Assembly (NCBI GenBank): GCA_964235615.1
Contig: CAXSEE010000001.1
Span: 1-64,000, forward strand
From: Lichenicoccus sp964235615
GTDB taxonomy: Bacteria; Pseudomonadota; Alphaproteobacteria; Acetobacterales; Acetobacteraceae
Direction: 5' to 3'
Length of the DNA: 64,000 nt
Shown here one piece after another: positions 34,888 to 44,026 of this stretch. The number at the start of each line of letters is the position of its first letter. The stretch's first letter is position 1. The notes under the pieces were generated by a model. It had not been told where the DNA came from and searched no databases. It saw only the letters and a program-made list of their open reading frames with translations. A program made the position numbers and the translations under genes.

Positions 34888-37870
34888 CGAGGCGCACGCC
34901 TTCCGGATCATAGAACACGGGGTTGGTGACTTCGACTTCGATCAGCCCGCCCTCCATCGGCACGGACAGGCGTTCGCCGTGGCGCGCACGCCCGCCGGAC
35001 AGCATGGCCAACGCGATCGGCCGGCCGAGGGCGGCGCTGGCATAGGACGAGGTGACATGGCCAAGCGCCCGGGCTGCATCGTCGCCGATGATCTGGGCGC
35101 CTTCCTCCAGCTCGGTCCGGTCGATCGTCAGCAGCCCGACGAGCTGCTTGCGGCCGGGTGCGAGCATCGCCGGGCGGGTGAGTGAGCGCTTGCCGACGAA
35201 ATCGCGCTTGAGCTTGCCGACTGCCCAGCCGCACCCGGCATCGTCGGGCGTGGCGGTGCCGTCGGTCTCCTGGCCGACGATGATGTAGCCCTTCTCCGCG
35301 CGCAGCACGTGCATGGCCTCGGTGCCGTAGGCGGTGATGCCATGCGACTGGCCAGCCTGCCAGATCCGCTCCCAGACCGCCTGGCCATGCCGGGCCGGGA
35401 CATTGACCTCGAAGCCGAGCTCGCCGGTGAAGCTGACGCGGAACAGCCGCGTGCGTATGCCGCCGATGCTGCCCGCCCGCAGGGCCATGTGCGGCAGCGA
35501 CGCGGCTGAGATGTCCATCCCGTCGACCAGGGGGGCAAGGATCTCGCGGGATTTGGGTCCCTGCACGGCGATCACCGCCCATTCCTCTGTGGTCGAGGTC
35601 AGCCAGACATCCAGCTCCGGCCATTCGGTCTGGCGGTAATCCTCCATCTGCGCCAGCACGCGCGCCGCACCACCGGTCGTGGTGGTGACGTGGAACCGGT
35701 CCTCGGCAATCCTCCCGACGACACCGTCATCCATCACGAACCCGTCCTCCCGGCACAGCAGGCCATAGCGGCACTTGCCCACGCCGAGCTTGGCCCAGCC
35801 ATTGACATACATGCGGTTCATGAACTCGGCCGCATCCGAGCCGACCACCTCGATCTTGCCCAGGGTCGAGCCATCGAAGATGCCGGCATGGCTGCGTACG
35901 GCGATGCATTCGCGTCTCACCGCCTGATGCATGTCTTCTCCAGCCCGGGGGAAATAGCGCGCCCGCTTCCACAGCGAGACATCCTCGAACACCGCCCCCT
36001 GCGCCTGCGCCCAGCCATCGATCGGGGTGCGGCGCACCGGCTCGAACAGCTCGCCACGGGCCATGCCGGCGAACACGCCGAAGGTCGTGGGCGTGTAGGG
36101 CATGCGGAAGGTGGTGAGCCCGATCTCCGGGATGGTCCGCTCGAGGGACTTCGAGACGATGCCGAGCACGTTCATGTTCGACGTCTTGCCCTGGTCGGTG
36201 GCCATCCCGGTCGTGGTGTAGCGCTTGATATGCTCGATGGACTGGAAGCCCTCGCGGATCGCGAGCGTGATGTCCTTGGCGGTGACGTCGTTCTGGAAAT
36301 CGACGAAGGCGCGGGCGCGCCGTCCGGCACCGCGACGCGGCAGGGCGCCGACGAAGCTGCTGTGGTCGGCTGCATCGGCGGCCTCGACCTGCCAGGACGA
36401 CGCCTCTGCCGGAAAGCCCGCGCGTCTGGCGGCGTCGGCGCCCGCCTCGCTGCCGTCCGCCAGCACATCCGGCAGGCCCGACACGCCACGGCAGGCACCG
36501 GCAGAGCGCTCCCGCTCGACTGACACGTCCGGCAGATAGGCCTGGCGCGCGTTGTCGAAGCGCATGCGGCCGGATGATTGCGAGAACAGATGCACAGACG
36601 GGCTGAAGCCGCCGGACATCAGCAGCAGGTCGCAACCCACCCACTGTCCGGCTCCGACCTGGCCGGCCGCATCGACCGGCGCCAGCCGCACGCCGTGCAC
36701 ATGACGCTTGCCATAGGCACGCTGAACGGTCGTTCCAGGCAGCACCGTGATGCCGGCCGCGCGCGCCTCCGCGGCCAATGCCGAGTTTGGCGCCTCGTCT
36801 GAAGCCTGGCGCAAATCGGCGATGGTGCCGACCTGCACGCCCGCCGCCTTGAGATCGAGCGCCACGCGATAGGCGCCGTCATGCGCGGTCGCGATGACCG
36901 CGCGCCGCCCCGGGATCACGCCGTAGCGATTGAGGAAGGTCCGGGCCGCACCAGCAAGCATCACGCCCGGCAGGTCGTTCTGCTCGAACACCAGCGGGCG
37001 CTCGATGGCGCCAGTGGCGAGCACCACCTCCACGGCACGCACCTGCCAGAGCCGTTCGCGCGGCTGCTCCGCGAGGGGTTCGGCCAGATGGTCGGTGATC
37101 CGCTGCGCGAGACCCAGCATGTTGTGCGGGCCGTACGAAAAACCGGTGGTGCGCGGCAGCAGGGTCACGCCTGCCAGGCCGGCAAGCTCGTGCAGTATTC
37201 CGTCGAGCCAATCCTGCCCGCGCATCCCGTCGATCCGCGCATGCCGATCGGACAACAGGCTGCCGCCGAACTCGCAGCTCTCGTCGCAGAGCATGACCCG
37301 CGCACCGCTGCGTGCCGCCGTGAGCGCGGCGGCCAGGCCCGCGGGTCCGCCGCCGATCACCAGCACGTCGCAATGGGCGTAGCGGTTCTGGTAGTGATCC
37401 GCATCGGCCTGCGTCGGCGCGTGGCCCAGCCCGGCGGCATGGCGTATCAGCGGCTCGTAGACGCGGCGCCAGAACGAACGCGGCCACATGAAGGTCTTGT
37501 AGTAGAACCCCGCCGGCAGCAATGGTGCCAAGACATCGCCGGCGCGGCCGACATCGAAGTGCCGCGAGGGCCAGCAATTCTGGCTGGTGGCCGTCAGCCC
37601 GTCATACAGGGTGACCTCGGTCGCGCGCAGGTTCGGGGTGAAGCGGGCCTCCGCGCCCACGCCCACCAGCGCGTTCGGCTCGTCCGACCCCGACGCCAGC
37701 AGCCCGCGCGGACGGTGATACTTGAAGGATCGACCCAACAGATGGACATCGTTGGCGAGCAAAGCCGACGCCAGGGTGTCGCCGGCGAACCCCATGTAGC
37801 CGCGCCCGTCGAAAGTGAAACGCAGCGGACGCGCCCGGTCGATCCGGCCACCGCGCGACGCGCGACTCAT
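34880..37870 (-). CDS. soxA: Sarcosine oxidase alpha subunit
   Basis: 996 residues, the usual length. The N-terminal region (FTFDGRGYMGFAGDTLASAL, LLGRSFKYHRPRGLL) and the FAD/NAD fold (VLVIGGGPAGLAAALTAARSG) are followed by a 2Fe-2S/BFD-like linker region and a C-terminal GcvT-like folate domain (GTLGKIEVVGSDAAEFMNR, SYFRVSFTGELGFE-like VSFTGELGFEVNVP). With SoxBDG it oxidises sarcosine to glycine, transferring the methyl to tetrahydrofolate as 5,10-methylene-THF, with hydrogen peroxide. The start overlaps the soxD stop (ATGA). Confidence 0.92.
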   Translation of the reverse strand: MSRASRGGRIDRARPLRFTFDGRGYMGFAGDTLASALLANDVHLLGRSFKYHRPRGLLASGSDEPNALVGVGAEARFTPNLRATEVTLYDGLTATSQNCWPSRHFDVGRAGDVLAPLLPAGFYYKTFMWPRSFWRRVYEPLIRHAAGLGHAPTQADADHYQNRYAHCDVLVIGGGPAGLAAALTAARSGARVMLCDESCEFGGSLLSDRHARIDGMRGQDWLDGILHELAGLAGVTLLPRTTGFSYGPHNMLGLAQRITDHLAEPLAEQPRERLWQVRAVEVVLATGAIERPLVFEQNDLPGVMLAGAARTFLNRYGVIPGRRAVIATAHDGAYRVALDLKAAGVQVGTIADLRQASDEAPNSALAAEARAAGITVLPGTTVQRAYGKRHVHGVRLAPVDAAGQVGAGQWVGCDLLLMSGGFSPSVHLFSQSSGRMRFDNARQAYLPDVSVERERSAGACRGVSGLPDVLADGSEAGADAARRAGFPAEASSWQVEAADAADHSSFVGALPRRGAGRRARAFVDFQNDVTAKDITLAIREGFQSIEHIKRYTTTGMATDQGKTSNMNVLGIVSKSLERTIPEIGLTTFRMPYTPTTFGVFAGMARGELFEPVRRTPIDGWAQAQGAVFEDVSLWKRARYFPRAGEDMHQAVRRECIAVRSHAGIFDGSTLGKIEVVGSDAAEFMNRMYVNGWAKLGVGKCRYGLLCREDGFVMDDGVVGRIAEDRFHVTTTTGGAARVLAQMEDYRQTEWPELDVWLTSTTEEWAVIAVQGPKSREILAPLVDGMDISAASLPHMALRAGSIGGIRTRLFRVSFTGELGFEVNVPARHGQAVWERIWQAGQSHGITAYGTEAMHVLRAEKGYIIVGQETDGTATPDDAGCGWAVGKLKRDFVGKRSLTRPAMLAPGRKQLVGLLTIDRTELEEGAQIIGDDAARALGHVTSSYASAALGRPIALAMLSGGRARHGERLSVPMEGGLIEVEVTNPVFYDPEGVRLDG

Positions 37871-38151
37871 GGGAGTTCTCCGGCGGGTCGCGGCGTGCCG
37901 GTTCGGTAGACGGCGTGGATGCGATCGTTCCTGGTGTCACGCAGCATATTGAAGAATTGTCCGCATCCGTGCGCATGCCGCCAGCGCTCCGCATGCAGGC
38001 CTTTCGGACTGCTCCGCATGTACAGGAAGTCAGACCATTCCTGATCCGTCAGCGCGGACGCATCGGCCGGCCGGGCGACATGCGCCTCGCCGCCATAGGC
38101 GAACTCGATCTCCGGCCTCGCGCCGCAGAAGGGGCATTCGATCAGCAACAT
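37867..38151 (-). CDS. soxD: Sarcosine oxidase delta subunit
   Basis: 94 residues. MLLIECPFCGARPEIEFAYG has the CxxC pair (C6, C9), and HAHGCGQFFNMLRDT supplies the His and Cys that complete the zinc site known in SoxD. It is the small zinc subunit of the heterotetramer. The stop overlaps the soxA start; soxB ends 10 bases upstream. Confidence 0.92.
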   Translation of the reverse strand: MLLIECPFCGARPEIEFAYGGEAHVARPADASALTDQEWSDFLYMRSSPKGLHAERWRHAHGCGQFFNMLRDTRNDRIHAVYRTGTPRPAGELP

Positions 38152-38161
38152 GGGCGCGGTC

Positions 38162-39415
38162 TCAATGTGCCACGGCGGCGGCGGCGGCTTCGTCGATCAG
38201 CGCGCCATCTCGAAAACGCTCGATAGTGAAGGCGGCGTTGATGGAATGGGGCTCGTCTTGCGCGATCGTGTAGGCGAACAGATGCGCCGCCCCCGGGGTC
38301 GCCTTGAAGCCGCCGGTGCCCCATCCGCAATTGACATAGAGCCCCGGCACGGCGGTCTTCGCGGTGATCGGCGAGCGGTCCGGTGTCGTGTCGACGATGC
38401 CGCCCCAGTTGCGCAGCATGCGCAGGCGCCGGAACATCGGGAACAGCTCGCAGATCGCCTCCAGCGTGTGGCTCGGCACATGCAGGCCGCCGCGCTGGGT
38501 GTAGGAGATGTAGGCGTCGGTGCCCGCCCCGATCACCAGCTCGCCCTTGTCCGACTGGCTGATATAGGCATGGATCGTGTTGGACATGACGATGCACGGA
38601 AACACCGGCTTCACCGGCTCGGATACGAGGGCCTGCAACGGGAAACTCTCCAGCGGCAGCCGCACCCCCGCCATGCCGAGCACGACGCTGCTATGCCCCG
38701 CCGCGGACACGCCGATCTTGCGCGCGGCGATGGCGCCGCGCGTGGTCTCCACCCCGGTCACGCCGCCCTGCGGACTGCGCCGGATGGCGGTCACCTCGCA
38801 ATTCTCGATGATGTCGACGCCCATGGCGCTTGCGGCACGGGCATAGCCCCAGGCCACCGCGTCGTGCCGCGCCGTGCCCGCCCGACGCTGCAGCGAGGCG
38901 CCCAGGATCGGGTAGCGCATGTTGGCGGCGATGTTCAGCGGCGGGCAGAACGCGCGCGCCTGCTCCGGGCTGAGCCACTCGTTGTCGATCCCGTCGAGCC
39001 GGTTGGCGTGGACATGCCGCTTGAACACCTGCACGTCATGCACCGTATGGGCCAGCATCATGCAGCCGCGCGGGCTGAACATGACGTTATAGTTCAACTC
39101 CTGCGAGAGGTTTTCCCAGAGCTTGAGCGAATGATCGTAATAGGCGGCACTTTCGCTGAACAGATAGTTGGAGCGGATGATGGTGGTGTTGCGGCCGGTG
39201 TTGCCGCCGCCGATCCAGCCCTTCTCCAGCACGGCGATGCGGCGGATACCATGCTCGCGGGCGAGATAATAAGCCGCCCCCAGGCCATGGCCGCCGCCGC
39301 CGATGATGATGACGTCATAGGCCGGTTTCGGCGCCGGGGACCGCCATTGCCGCTCCCAGCCGAGATGGCTGCCGGCGGCCTGGCGAAGCAGCGAGAACGC
39401 GGAGAATTTCTGCAT
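38162..39415 (-). CDS. soxB: Sarcosine oxidase beta subunit
   Basis: 417 residues. The N-terminal FAD fold has YDVIIIGGGGHGLGAAYYLA (residues 33-52), then GGGNTGRNTTIIRSNYL. H184 in GTARHDAVAWGYARAA corresponds to the His that binds FMN covalently in characterised SoxB. It holds the sarcosine-oxidising site. First gene of the long leftward series running to betA; divergent from choX at 39610 across 194 bases. Confidence 0.92.
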   Translation of the reverse strand: MQKFSAFSLLRQAAGSHLGWERQWRSPAPKPAYDVIIIGGGGHGLGAAYYLAREHGIRRIAVLEKGWIGGGNTGRNTTIIRSNYLFSESAAYYDHSLKLWENLSQELNYNVMFSPRGCMMLAHTVHDVQVFKRHVHANRLDGIDNEWLSPEQARAFCPPLNIAANMRYPILGASLQRRAGTARHDAVAWGYARAASAMGVDIIENCEVTAIRRSPQGGVTGVETTRGAIAARKIGVSAAGHSSVVLGMAGVRLPLESFPLQALVSEPVKPVFPCIVMSNTIHAYISQSDKGELVIGAGTDAYISYTQRGGLHVPSHTLEAICELFPMFRRLRMLRNWGGIVDTTPDRSPITAKTAVPGLYVNCGWGTGGFKATPGAAHLFAYTIAQDEPHSINAAFTIERFRDGALIDEAAAAAVAH

Positions 39416-39609
39416 CGTCGTATGTCGCTCGCAAGCCCGGTCGCATCATGCGCCAGCCGGCCCTCCTATACGTGTCGGCAAAGGACATGCCTATTGAACA
39501 TTTACGACATTTTGCACCCCTGCATATTGCCCTTGCAGGTTAGGGCGAATTCTGTCGGATATGACGGTGCCGGACAGTATATTGGATCAATTCTGTAAAG
39601 GGAGGCGAG
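39416..39609. promoter_or_regulatory. Divergent promoter region of soxB and choX
   Basis: A 194-base, relatively AT-rich region that must serve both the sox-to-bet series and the choXWV operon. It holds an inverted repeat CCTGCA-(9)-TGCAGG at 39519-39539, three TGCA copies (39513, 39521, 39534) and a second imperfect dyad CTGTC...GACAG further right. These are candidate sites for the GbdR-like regulator. No -10/-35 pair was assigned with confidence. Confidence 0.5.
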
Positions 39610-40575
39610 ATGCGGGCGTTCGCTGTCGTCATCGCCCGTGCTGCCGTAATCGCATGGACGATCGCATTATCGGCAGCGTCTCCGGTTGCGGCGGCGCCTG
39701 CCGATCCGGCATCCTGCCAGTCGGTCCGTCTGTCCGACATCGGCTGGACGGATGTCACCGCCACCACCGCGGTTACCGCCCATCTACTGACGTGGCTCGG
39801 ATACAAGCCGCAGATACGCCTGCTCTCGCTCCCCGTCACCTATCTGTCGATGAAGGCCGGTGGCGTCGATGCATTTCTCGGCGACTGGGAGCCATCCGGT
39901 GCACCGGTCATCAAGCCATTCCTCGAGGCGGGAGGCGTCCAGCGGATTTCCACGAACCTGACTGATGCCAGATACACGCTCGCCGTGCCGGACTATACCT
40001 TCGATGCCGGCCTGCAGAGTTTCGGCGACATCGCTCGTTTCGCATCCGCGCTGCATAGCAAGATCTACGGGATCGAACCCGGCAATGACGGAAATTCACT
40101 CATCCTCCGCATGCTCAAAACCAACGAGTTCGGGCTAGGCCATTTCACCCTGGTTGAGAGCAGCGAACAGGGCATGCTCAGCCAGTTCGCGCGGGAGATC
40201 GCGCGCAAGCGGGCGATCCTGATCCTTGGCTGGGCGCCGCATCCCATGAACCTGCATTTCCAGCTCCGCTATCTTTCCGGAGGCGATACGGTATTCGGTC
40301 CCAACTTCGGCGGCGCCACCGTCAACACCATCATCCGGCCGCATTATGCCACCGACTGCCCGAATGTCGCGCGCCTGCTGGGACAGTTGCGTTTCAGCGT
40401 GCCCGAGGAGAGTGCGATGATGGCCGCCATTCTCGATGCGCACGAAACACCCGACCAGATGGCGGGAGACTGGCTCGCGGCCCATCCGGACCAGCTCCGC
40501 GGTTGGCTCGACGGCGTCAACACCGTGGGCGGACAGCCCGCCATGACGGCGATCCATACGGCATCGAGGGACTAA
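39610..40575 (+). CDS. choX: Choline/betaine ABC substrate-binding protein
   Basis: 321 residues. Signal peptide ends near ASPVAAAPA. The OpuAC domain keeps the aromatic box W46 (IGWTD), W93 (GDWEPS), Y129 (PDYTF) and W208 (LGWAPHPMN), as known for choline binding in ChoX. The ATG at 39610 has GGGAGG seven bases upstream, a strong site. It is followed by permease and ATPase genes as choXWV. It is a paralog of the coupled binding protein at 18962-19852. Confidence 0.88.
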   Translation: MRAFAVVIARAAVIAWTIALSAASPVAAAPADPASCQSVRLSDIGWTDVTATTAVTAHLLTWLGYKPQIRLLSLPVTYLSMKAGGVDAFLGDWEPSGAPVIKPFLEAGGVQRISTNLTDARYTLAVPDYTFDAGLQSFGDIARFASALHSKIYGIEPGNDGNSLILRMLKTNEFGLGHFTLVESSEQGMLSQFAREIARKRAILILGWAPHPMNLHFQLRYLSGGDTVFGPNFGGATVNTIIRPHYATDCPNVARLLGQLRFSVPEESAMMAAILDAHETPDQMAGDWLAAHPDQLRGWLDGVNTVGGQPAMTAIHTASRD

Positions 40576-40581
40576 GGGAAG

Positions 40582-41433
40582 ATGGATCATCTCAACGACT
40601 GGATCGTCCAGCACAAGATCCCGCTCGGAAGCTGGGTTTCCGACATCGTCGAGTTCGTCAAGACTCACTTCGCCGGCCTGTTCGACGGCACTTCGGATAT
40701 CGTCGGCGCCTGCGCGGACAGCCTGACCGCCGCCCTGGTCTGGGTGCCGCCGGTGATCATGGTGGTCCTGCTCACGGCATTGATCTTCGCAATACGGCGT
40801 TCCTGGAAACTATGCGTGTTCGTGGCCCTGGCGCTGCTGTTCATCGTCAACCAGGGCTACTGGTCCGACACCATGAGCACCTTGTCGCTGATCCTGTTCG
40901 CCACCGTGATCTCGATGGCCATAGGCGTGCCGGTCGGCATCGTCTGCGCGCACCGGCCGATGGTGCAGAAATTCATGCATCCGCTGCTCGACCTCATGCA
41001 GACGCTGCCGACCTTCGTGTATCTGATCCCGACCCTGGTATTGTTCGGATTGGGTGCCGTGCCGGGCATCATATCGACCATCGTCTTCGCCATTGCCGCA
41101 CCGATCCGGATGACGCAGCTCGGCATCTCGTCGGTGCCGCGCAGCCTGATCGAGGCCGGCGACGCATTCGGCGCCACGCGCTGGCAGCGTCTGTGGAAAA
41201 TCGAATTGCCCAGCGCCCTGCCCATGATCCAGGCCGGCCTCACCCAGTGCATCATGCTGAGCCTGTCGATGGTCGTGATCGCCGCCCTGGTCGGCGCGGG
41301 CGGGCTCGGGGTTCCGGTCGTGCGTGCCCTGAACACGGTGCAGGTGGATATCGGCTTCGAGGCCGGATTCGCCATCGTGCTCGTCGCCATCATCCTCGAT
41401 CGAAGCTGCCGCCGGCGGGAGCAGGGACGTTGA
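40582..41433 (+). CDS. choW: Choline/betaine ABC transporter permease
   Basis: 283 residues with about six helices, of the ProW/OpuAB class. The region LPTFVYLIPTLVLFGLGAVPGIIST and the EAA loop RSLIEAGDAFGATRWQRLWKIELPSALPMI are typical. It forms the homodimeric channel of the importer. Six bases follow the choX stop; its TGA overlaps the TTG start of choV (TTGA at 41430). Confidence 0.88.
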   Translation: MDHLNDWIVQHKIPLGSWVSDIVEFVKTHFAGLFDGTSDIVGACADSLTAALVWVPPVIMVVLLTALIFAIRRSWKLCVFVALALLFIVNQGYWSDTMSTLSLILFATVISMAIGVPVGIVCAHRPMVQKFMHPLLDLMQTLPTFVYLIPTLVLFGLGAVPGIISTIVFAIAAPIRMTQLGISSVPRSLIEAGDAFGATRWQRLWKIELPSALPMIQAGLTQCIMLSLSMVVIAALVGAGGLGVPVVRALNTVQVDIGFEAGFAIVLVAIILDRSCRRREQGR

Positions 41434-42695
41434 GCATCGCCATCGAGTTCCGCGATGTGGACATCCTGTTCGGCGCCAGAAGCCGCGATGCACGCGCCAA
41501 AGCGTTGCGCATGCTGGACGAAGGCAGGACGCGCACGGAGATCAGCGATGCCGCCGGCGTCCTGGTCGGCGTCGCCGGCGCCAGCCTCGCCGTCGAGCGT
41601 GGCGAGATCAGCGTGCTGATGGGGCTGTCAGGCTCCGGCAAGTCGAGCCTGCTGCGGGCGGCGAACGGGCTGAACCGCGCCGACCGCGGCTCCGTCCTGG
41701 TCGGCAACGGCCTCGCTTCAGTGGATATCACGCGCTGCGGGCCGGACGAACTGCGCACGATGCGACGCCAGCGCCTGGCCATGGTGTTCCAGCAATTCGC
41801 CCTGCTGCCCTGGCGGACGGTGCGTGAGAATGTGGGGCTGGGCCTCGAACTGAGCCATATGCCGGCCAGGCAGAGGGCGGAGATCGTCGATGAAAAGCTC
41901 AAGCTGGTCGGGCTCGATCGCTGGGCAGACTCCTATGCCAGCCAGCTTTCGGGCGGCATGCAGCAGCGTGTCGGGCTGGCCCGCGCCTTCGCCACGGAAG
42001 CCGATATCCTGCTGATGGACGAGCCCTTCTCGGCCCTCGACCCGCTGATCCGAAGCCGGCTGCAGGATGAGCTACTCGACCTGCAGGCGCGCGCCCGCAA
42101 GACCATCCTGTTCGTCAGCCACGACGTGGACGAGGCGCTCAAGCTGGGCACGCATATCTCGATCATGCGGGACGGACGCATCGTGCAGACCGGCACGCAG
42201 GATGACATCATTCTCAATCCGGCTGACAGCTATGTGTCGGACTTCGTCGGCCACATGAACCCGCTGAGCGTGCTGCGCGCCGCCACCGTCATGAAGGCCG
42301 TTATCGACCTCGTTCCAGGTCCGGATGATCATGTCTGGATCGATACGCAACGAAACTATCGGTTGCGGCTGGACGGGCAGGGATGCGCCTCGACGGTAAA
42401 ACACGGACCGCAAGACATCCCTCTCACCATCCTGGACGAAGTGCGTCCCGACCAGACTAGTCCGACCGGTATCGTCGGCGTTCCGAGAACCACATTGTTG
42501 TGCCACGTCATCCGGCTGCGCCAGACAACCGGGCATCCGGTATTGGTGACGGATAATGGCTGCATCGCGGGTGTCTGCGATGATAGCGAGATCCTCGCCG
42601 CCCTGTCGGGTAGCAAGCGTCTCGCTCCGCCCGCAATTCAGCCCGTCGGTCATCGTGCCCCGGAGCGTGTCAACCGGGTTGTCGGCCTGCCTTAG
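41430..42695 (+). CDS. choV: Choline/betaine ABC transporter ATP-binding protein
   Basis: 421 residues from TTG 41430, which overlaps the choW stop. ABC domain: Walker A GLSGSGKS (65-72), Q-loop FQQFALLPWRTV, signature LSGGMQQRVGLARA, Walker B ILLMDEPFSALD. The C-terminal ~120 residues form a CBS-like region (VLVTDNGCIAGVCDDSEIL), as in ProV-type ATPases where it senses ionic strength. It energises ChoXW. The N-terminal extension with ARSRDARAKALRMLDEGRTR is normal for this family. Confidence 0.9.
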   Translation: MSIAIEFRDVDILFGARSRDARAKALRMLDEGRTRTEISDAAGVLVGVAGASLAVERGEISVLMGLSGSGKSSLLRAANGLNRADRGSVLVGNGLASVDITRCGPDELRTMRRQRLAMVFQQFALLPWRTVRENVGLGLELSHMPARQRAEIVDEKLKLVGLDRWADSYASQLSGGMQQRVGLARAFATEADILLMDEPFSALDPLIRSRLQDELLDLQARARKTILFVSHDVDEALKLGTHISIMRDGRIVQTGTQDDIILNPADSYVSDFVGHMNPLSVLRAATVMKAVIDLVPGPDDHVWIDTQRNYRLRLDGQGCASTVKHGPQDIPLTILDEVRPDQTSPTGIVGVPRTTLLCHVIRLRQTTGHPVLVTDNGCIAGVCDDSEILAALSGSKRLAPPAIQPVGHRAPERVNRVVGLP

Positions 42696-42700
42696 GGCAG
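42687..42700 (+). terminator. Small hairpin at the end of choV
   Basis: CTGCC-TTAG-GGCAG, a 5-base stem whose loop contains the choV stop codon. No T-tract follows. A weak candidate for a transcript end. Confidence 0.25.
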
Positions 42701-42820
42701 CCGTTGCCGGTCGTACACATTAAGCGGAACTCGCTCGGCCTTGTCCGAACCGCCGCATCGCTACGTGGTTGTCGCCGCGACGATCCGGTCAACACGACCG
42801 GCGTGCGTAGGAGAGCAATC

Positions 42821-43300
42821 ATGGCTGAAGACAACTTGAAGCAGCTGGTCGAACATGGACTTGCGGCGATGAAGGCCGGAAGCGAGGTGGCGGCGCGGGC
42901 AACGGCGGAGATCAGCAACGACGCCAAGCACCCGGCGCTCAAGGATGCGCTGGAGACGGGCAACCACACGTCCAAGCAGTGGGCCGAACGCATCGATCGC
43001 GCGCGGCAGCAGGTGGGCGAGGGTCCCGCGCATGACAATCCGATCCTGGAGGCGCATTACGAGGTCAGCCAGCGCATCCGGCAGCACGCGCCCGATGACA
43101 GGTCGCGCGATCTCGGCATCATCGCCAATGGCCAGTTCGCGCTGCACTACTGGATCGCGGCATTTGGGACGATGGCACGCTACACCAAGCAACTCGGCAT
43201 GGAGGATGTGGCGCGCGACATGAAAAGCTCTGCCGACGAAGCCAAGCAGGCGGACGAGAAGCACAGCGCGCTCGCCGAGCAGATCTTGCAGCAGGGCTGA
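42821..43300 (+). CDS. DUF892 (YciE/YciF-type) ferritin-like protein
   Basis: 159 residues from ATG 42821, with TAGGAGAG upstream at a good distance. All helical, with conserved Glu and His spread over four helices (QLVEHGLAAM, ALETGNHTSKQW, ILEAHYEVSQRI, SLAEQIL-like end). It matches the DUF892 family, whose members are ferritin-like stress proteins of unclear task. Stands alone after the cho operon. Confidence 0.75.
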   Translation: MAEDNLKQLVEHGLAAMKAGSEVAARATAEISNDAKHPALKDALETGNHTSKQWAERIDRARQQVGEGPAHDNPILEAHYEVSQRIRQHAPDDRSRDLGIIANGQFALHYWIAAFGTMARYTKQLGMEDVARDMKSSADEAKQADEKHSALAEQILQQG

Positions 43301-43347
43301 CGGCGCAGTACGCGCGCCACGGCTTGCCCGCCTTCTTCTGCCCTTGG

Positions 43348-43372
43348 GGCCAGCAGTAGGCGGGCGCTGGCC
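43348..43372. terminator. Hairpin between convergent genes
   Basis: GGCCAGC (43348-43354) and GCTGGCC (43366-43372) form a 7-base stem with an 11-base loop, between the DUF892 gene and the convergent GNAT gene. A second small hairpin GCCCT-CTGGC-AGGGC lies at 43381-43395. Possibly a two-way terminator without T-tract. Confidence 0.4.
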
Positions 43373-43406
43373 ACTGTCATGCCCTCTGGCAGGGCGCAGT
43401 GTCCGT

Positions 43407-43946
43407 CTAACCCCCGCCCGGCTCCTTCAGCCGGGCCATGGAGTAGCCATCGACGAGCTTGCCCGCTCTGAGGAGGTGCCCGCGATGCGTGCCCTCGATC
43501 TCGAAGCCAAACCGCCGGTAGAGGGCGAGGGCTGGAAGATTGTCGGTGTTCACTTCCAGTTCGAGCCGTCGCAGGCCCAGCCAATTATCGGCCAGATCGA
43601 CCAGTGCCGCCATAAGCGCCGTCCCGATCCCACGTCCGACCCAATCATCGTGCACGCCCATGCCGATCCGGCCGACATGGGCTCGACGGCCACTCAACCG
43701 GTCAAGGGCGGCGTTCCCGATAATTTCGCCGTCGAGAACGGCCACCAGACTACGTCCACCAGGAAGGCCCTTTTCCAGACGGCTCCTGACGTCCTCCGGT
43801 GGTTCGAAAGGAATGCGGGTCGTTCCCCAACAAAAGCCGGGCAGGTTTATCAGCATGGTAAGAGCGTCGGCGTCTTGCGCGCGAACCGCACGCAGGACCA
43901 GGCCAGGGGGCGGCCGTCTTGTCGTCTCCGATAGATCGTCAACCAT
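43407..43946 (-). CDS. GNAT-family N-acetyltransferase
   Basis: 179 residues with the GNAT fold. The acetyl-CoA loop is GRGIGTALMAALVDLA, preceded by VGRIGMGVHDDW. The C-terminal ELEVNTDNLPALALYRRFGFEIEGTHRG is typical of RimI/RimJ-like or PhnO-like enzymes. The substrate (protein N-terminus, antibiotic or small amine) cannot be told. The ATG at 43946 has AAGGAGA five bases upstream. Divergent from the other GNAT gene. Confidence 0.8.
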   Translation of the reverse strand: MVDDLSETTRRPPPGLVLRAVRAQDADALTMLINLPGFCWGTTRIPFEPPEDVRSRLEKGLPGGRSLVAVLDGEIIGNAALDRLSGRRAHVGRIGMGVHDDWVGRGIGTALMAALVDLADNWLGLRRLELEVNTDNLPALALYRRFGFEIEGTHRGHLLRAGKLVDGYSMARLKEPGGG

Positions 43947-44026
43947 TGGGTCTCCTTCCGGGATCTGGTGGGGAAGGGGAAATCTTCCCGGTATATAGTG
44001 ACCTCTTAACGACGGCAGATTGCGCC

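Noticed and set aside
40503..41429. Continuous forward frame leading into choV
   Set aside because: The part before 41430 is a shifted-frame reading of choX/choW; the ATPase begins at the TTG overlapping the choW stop.
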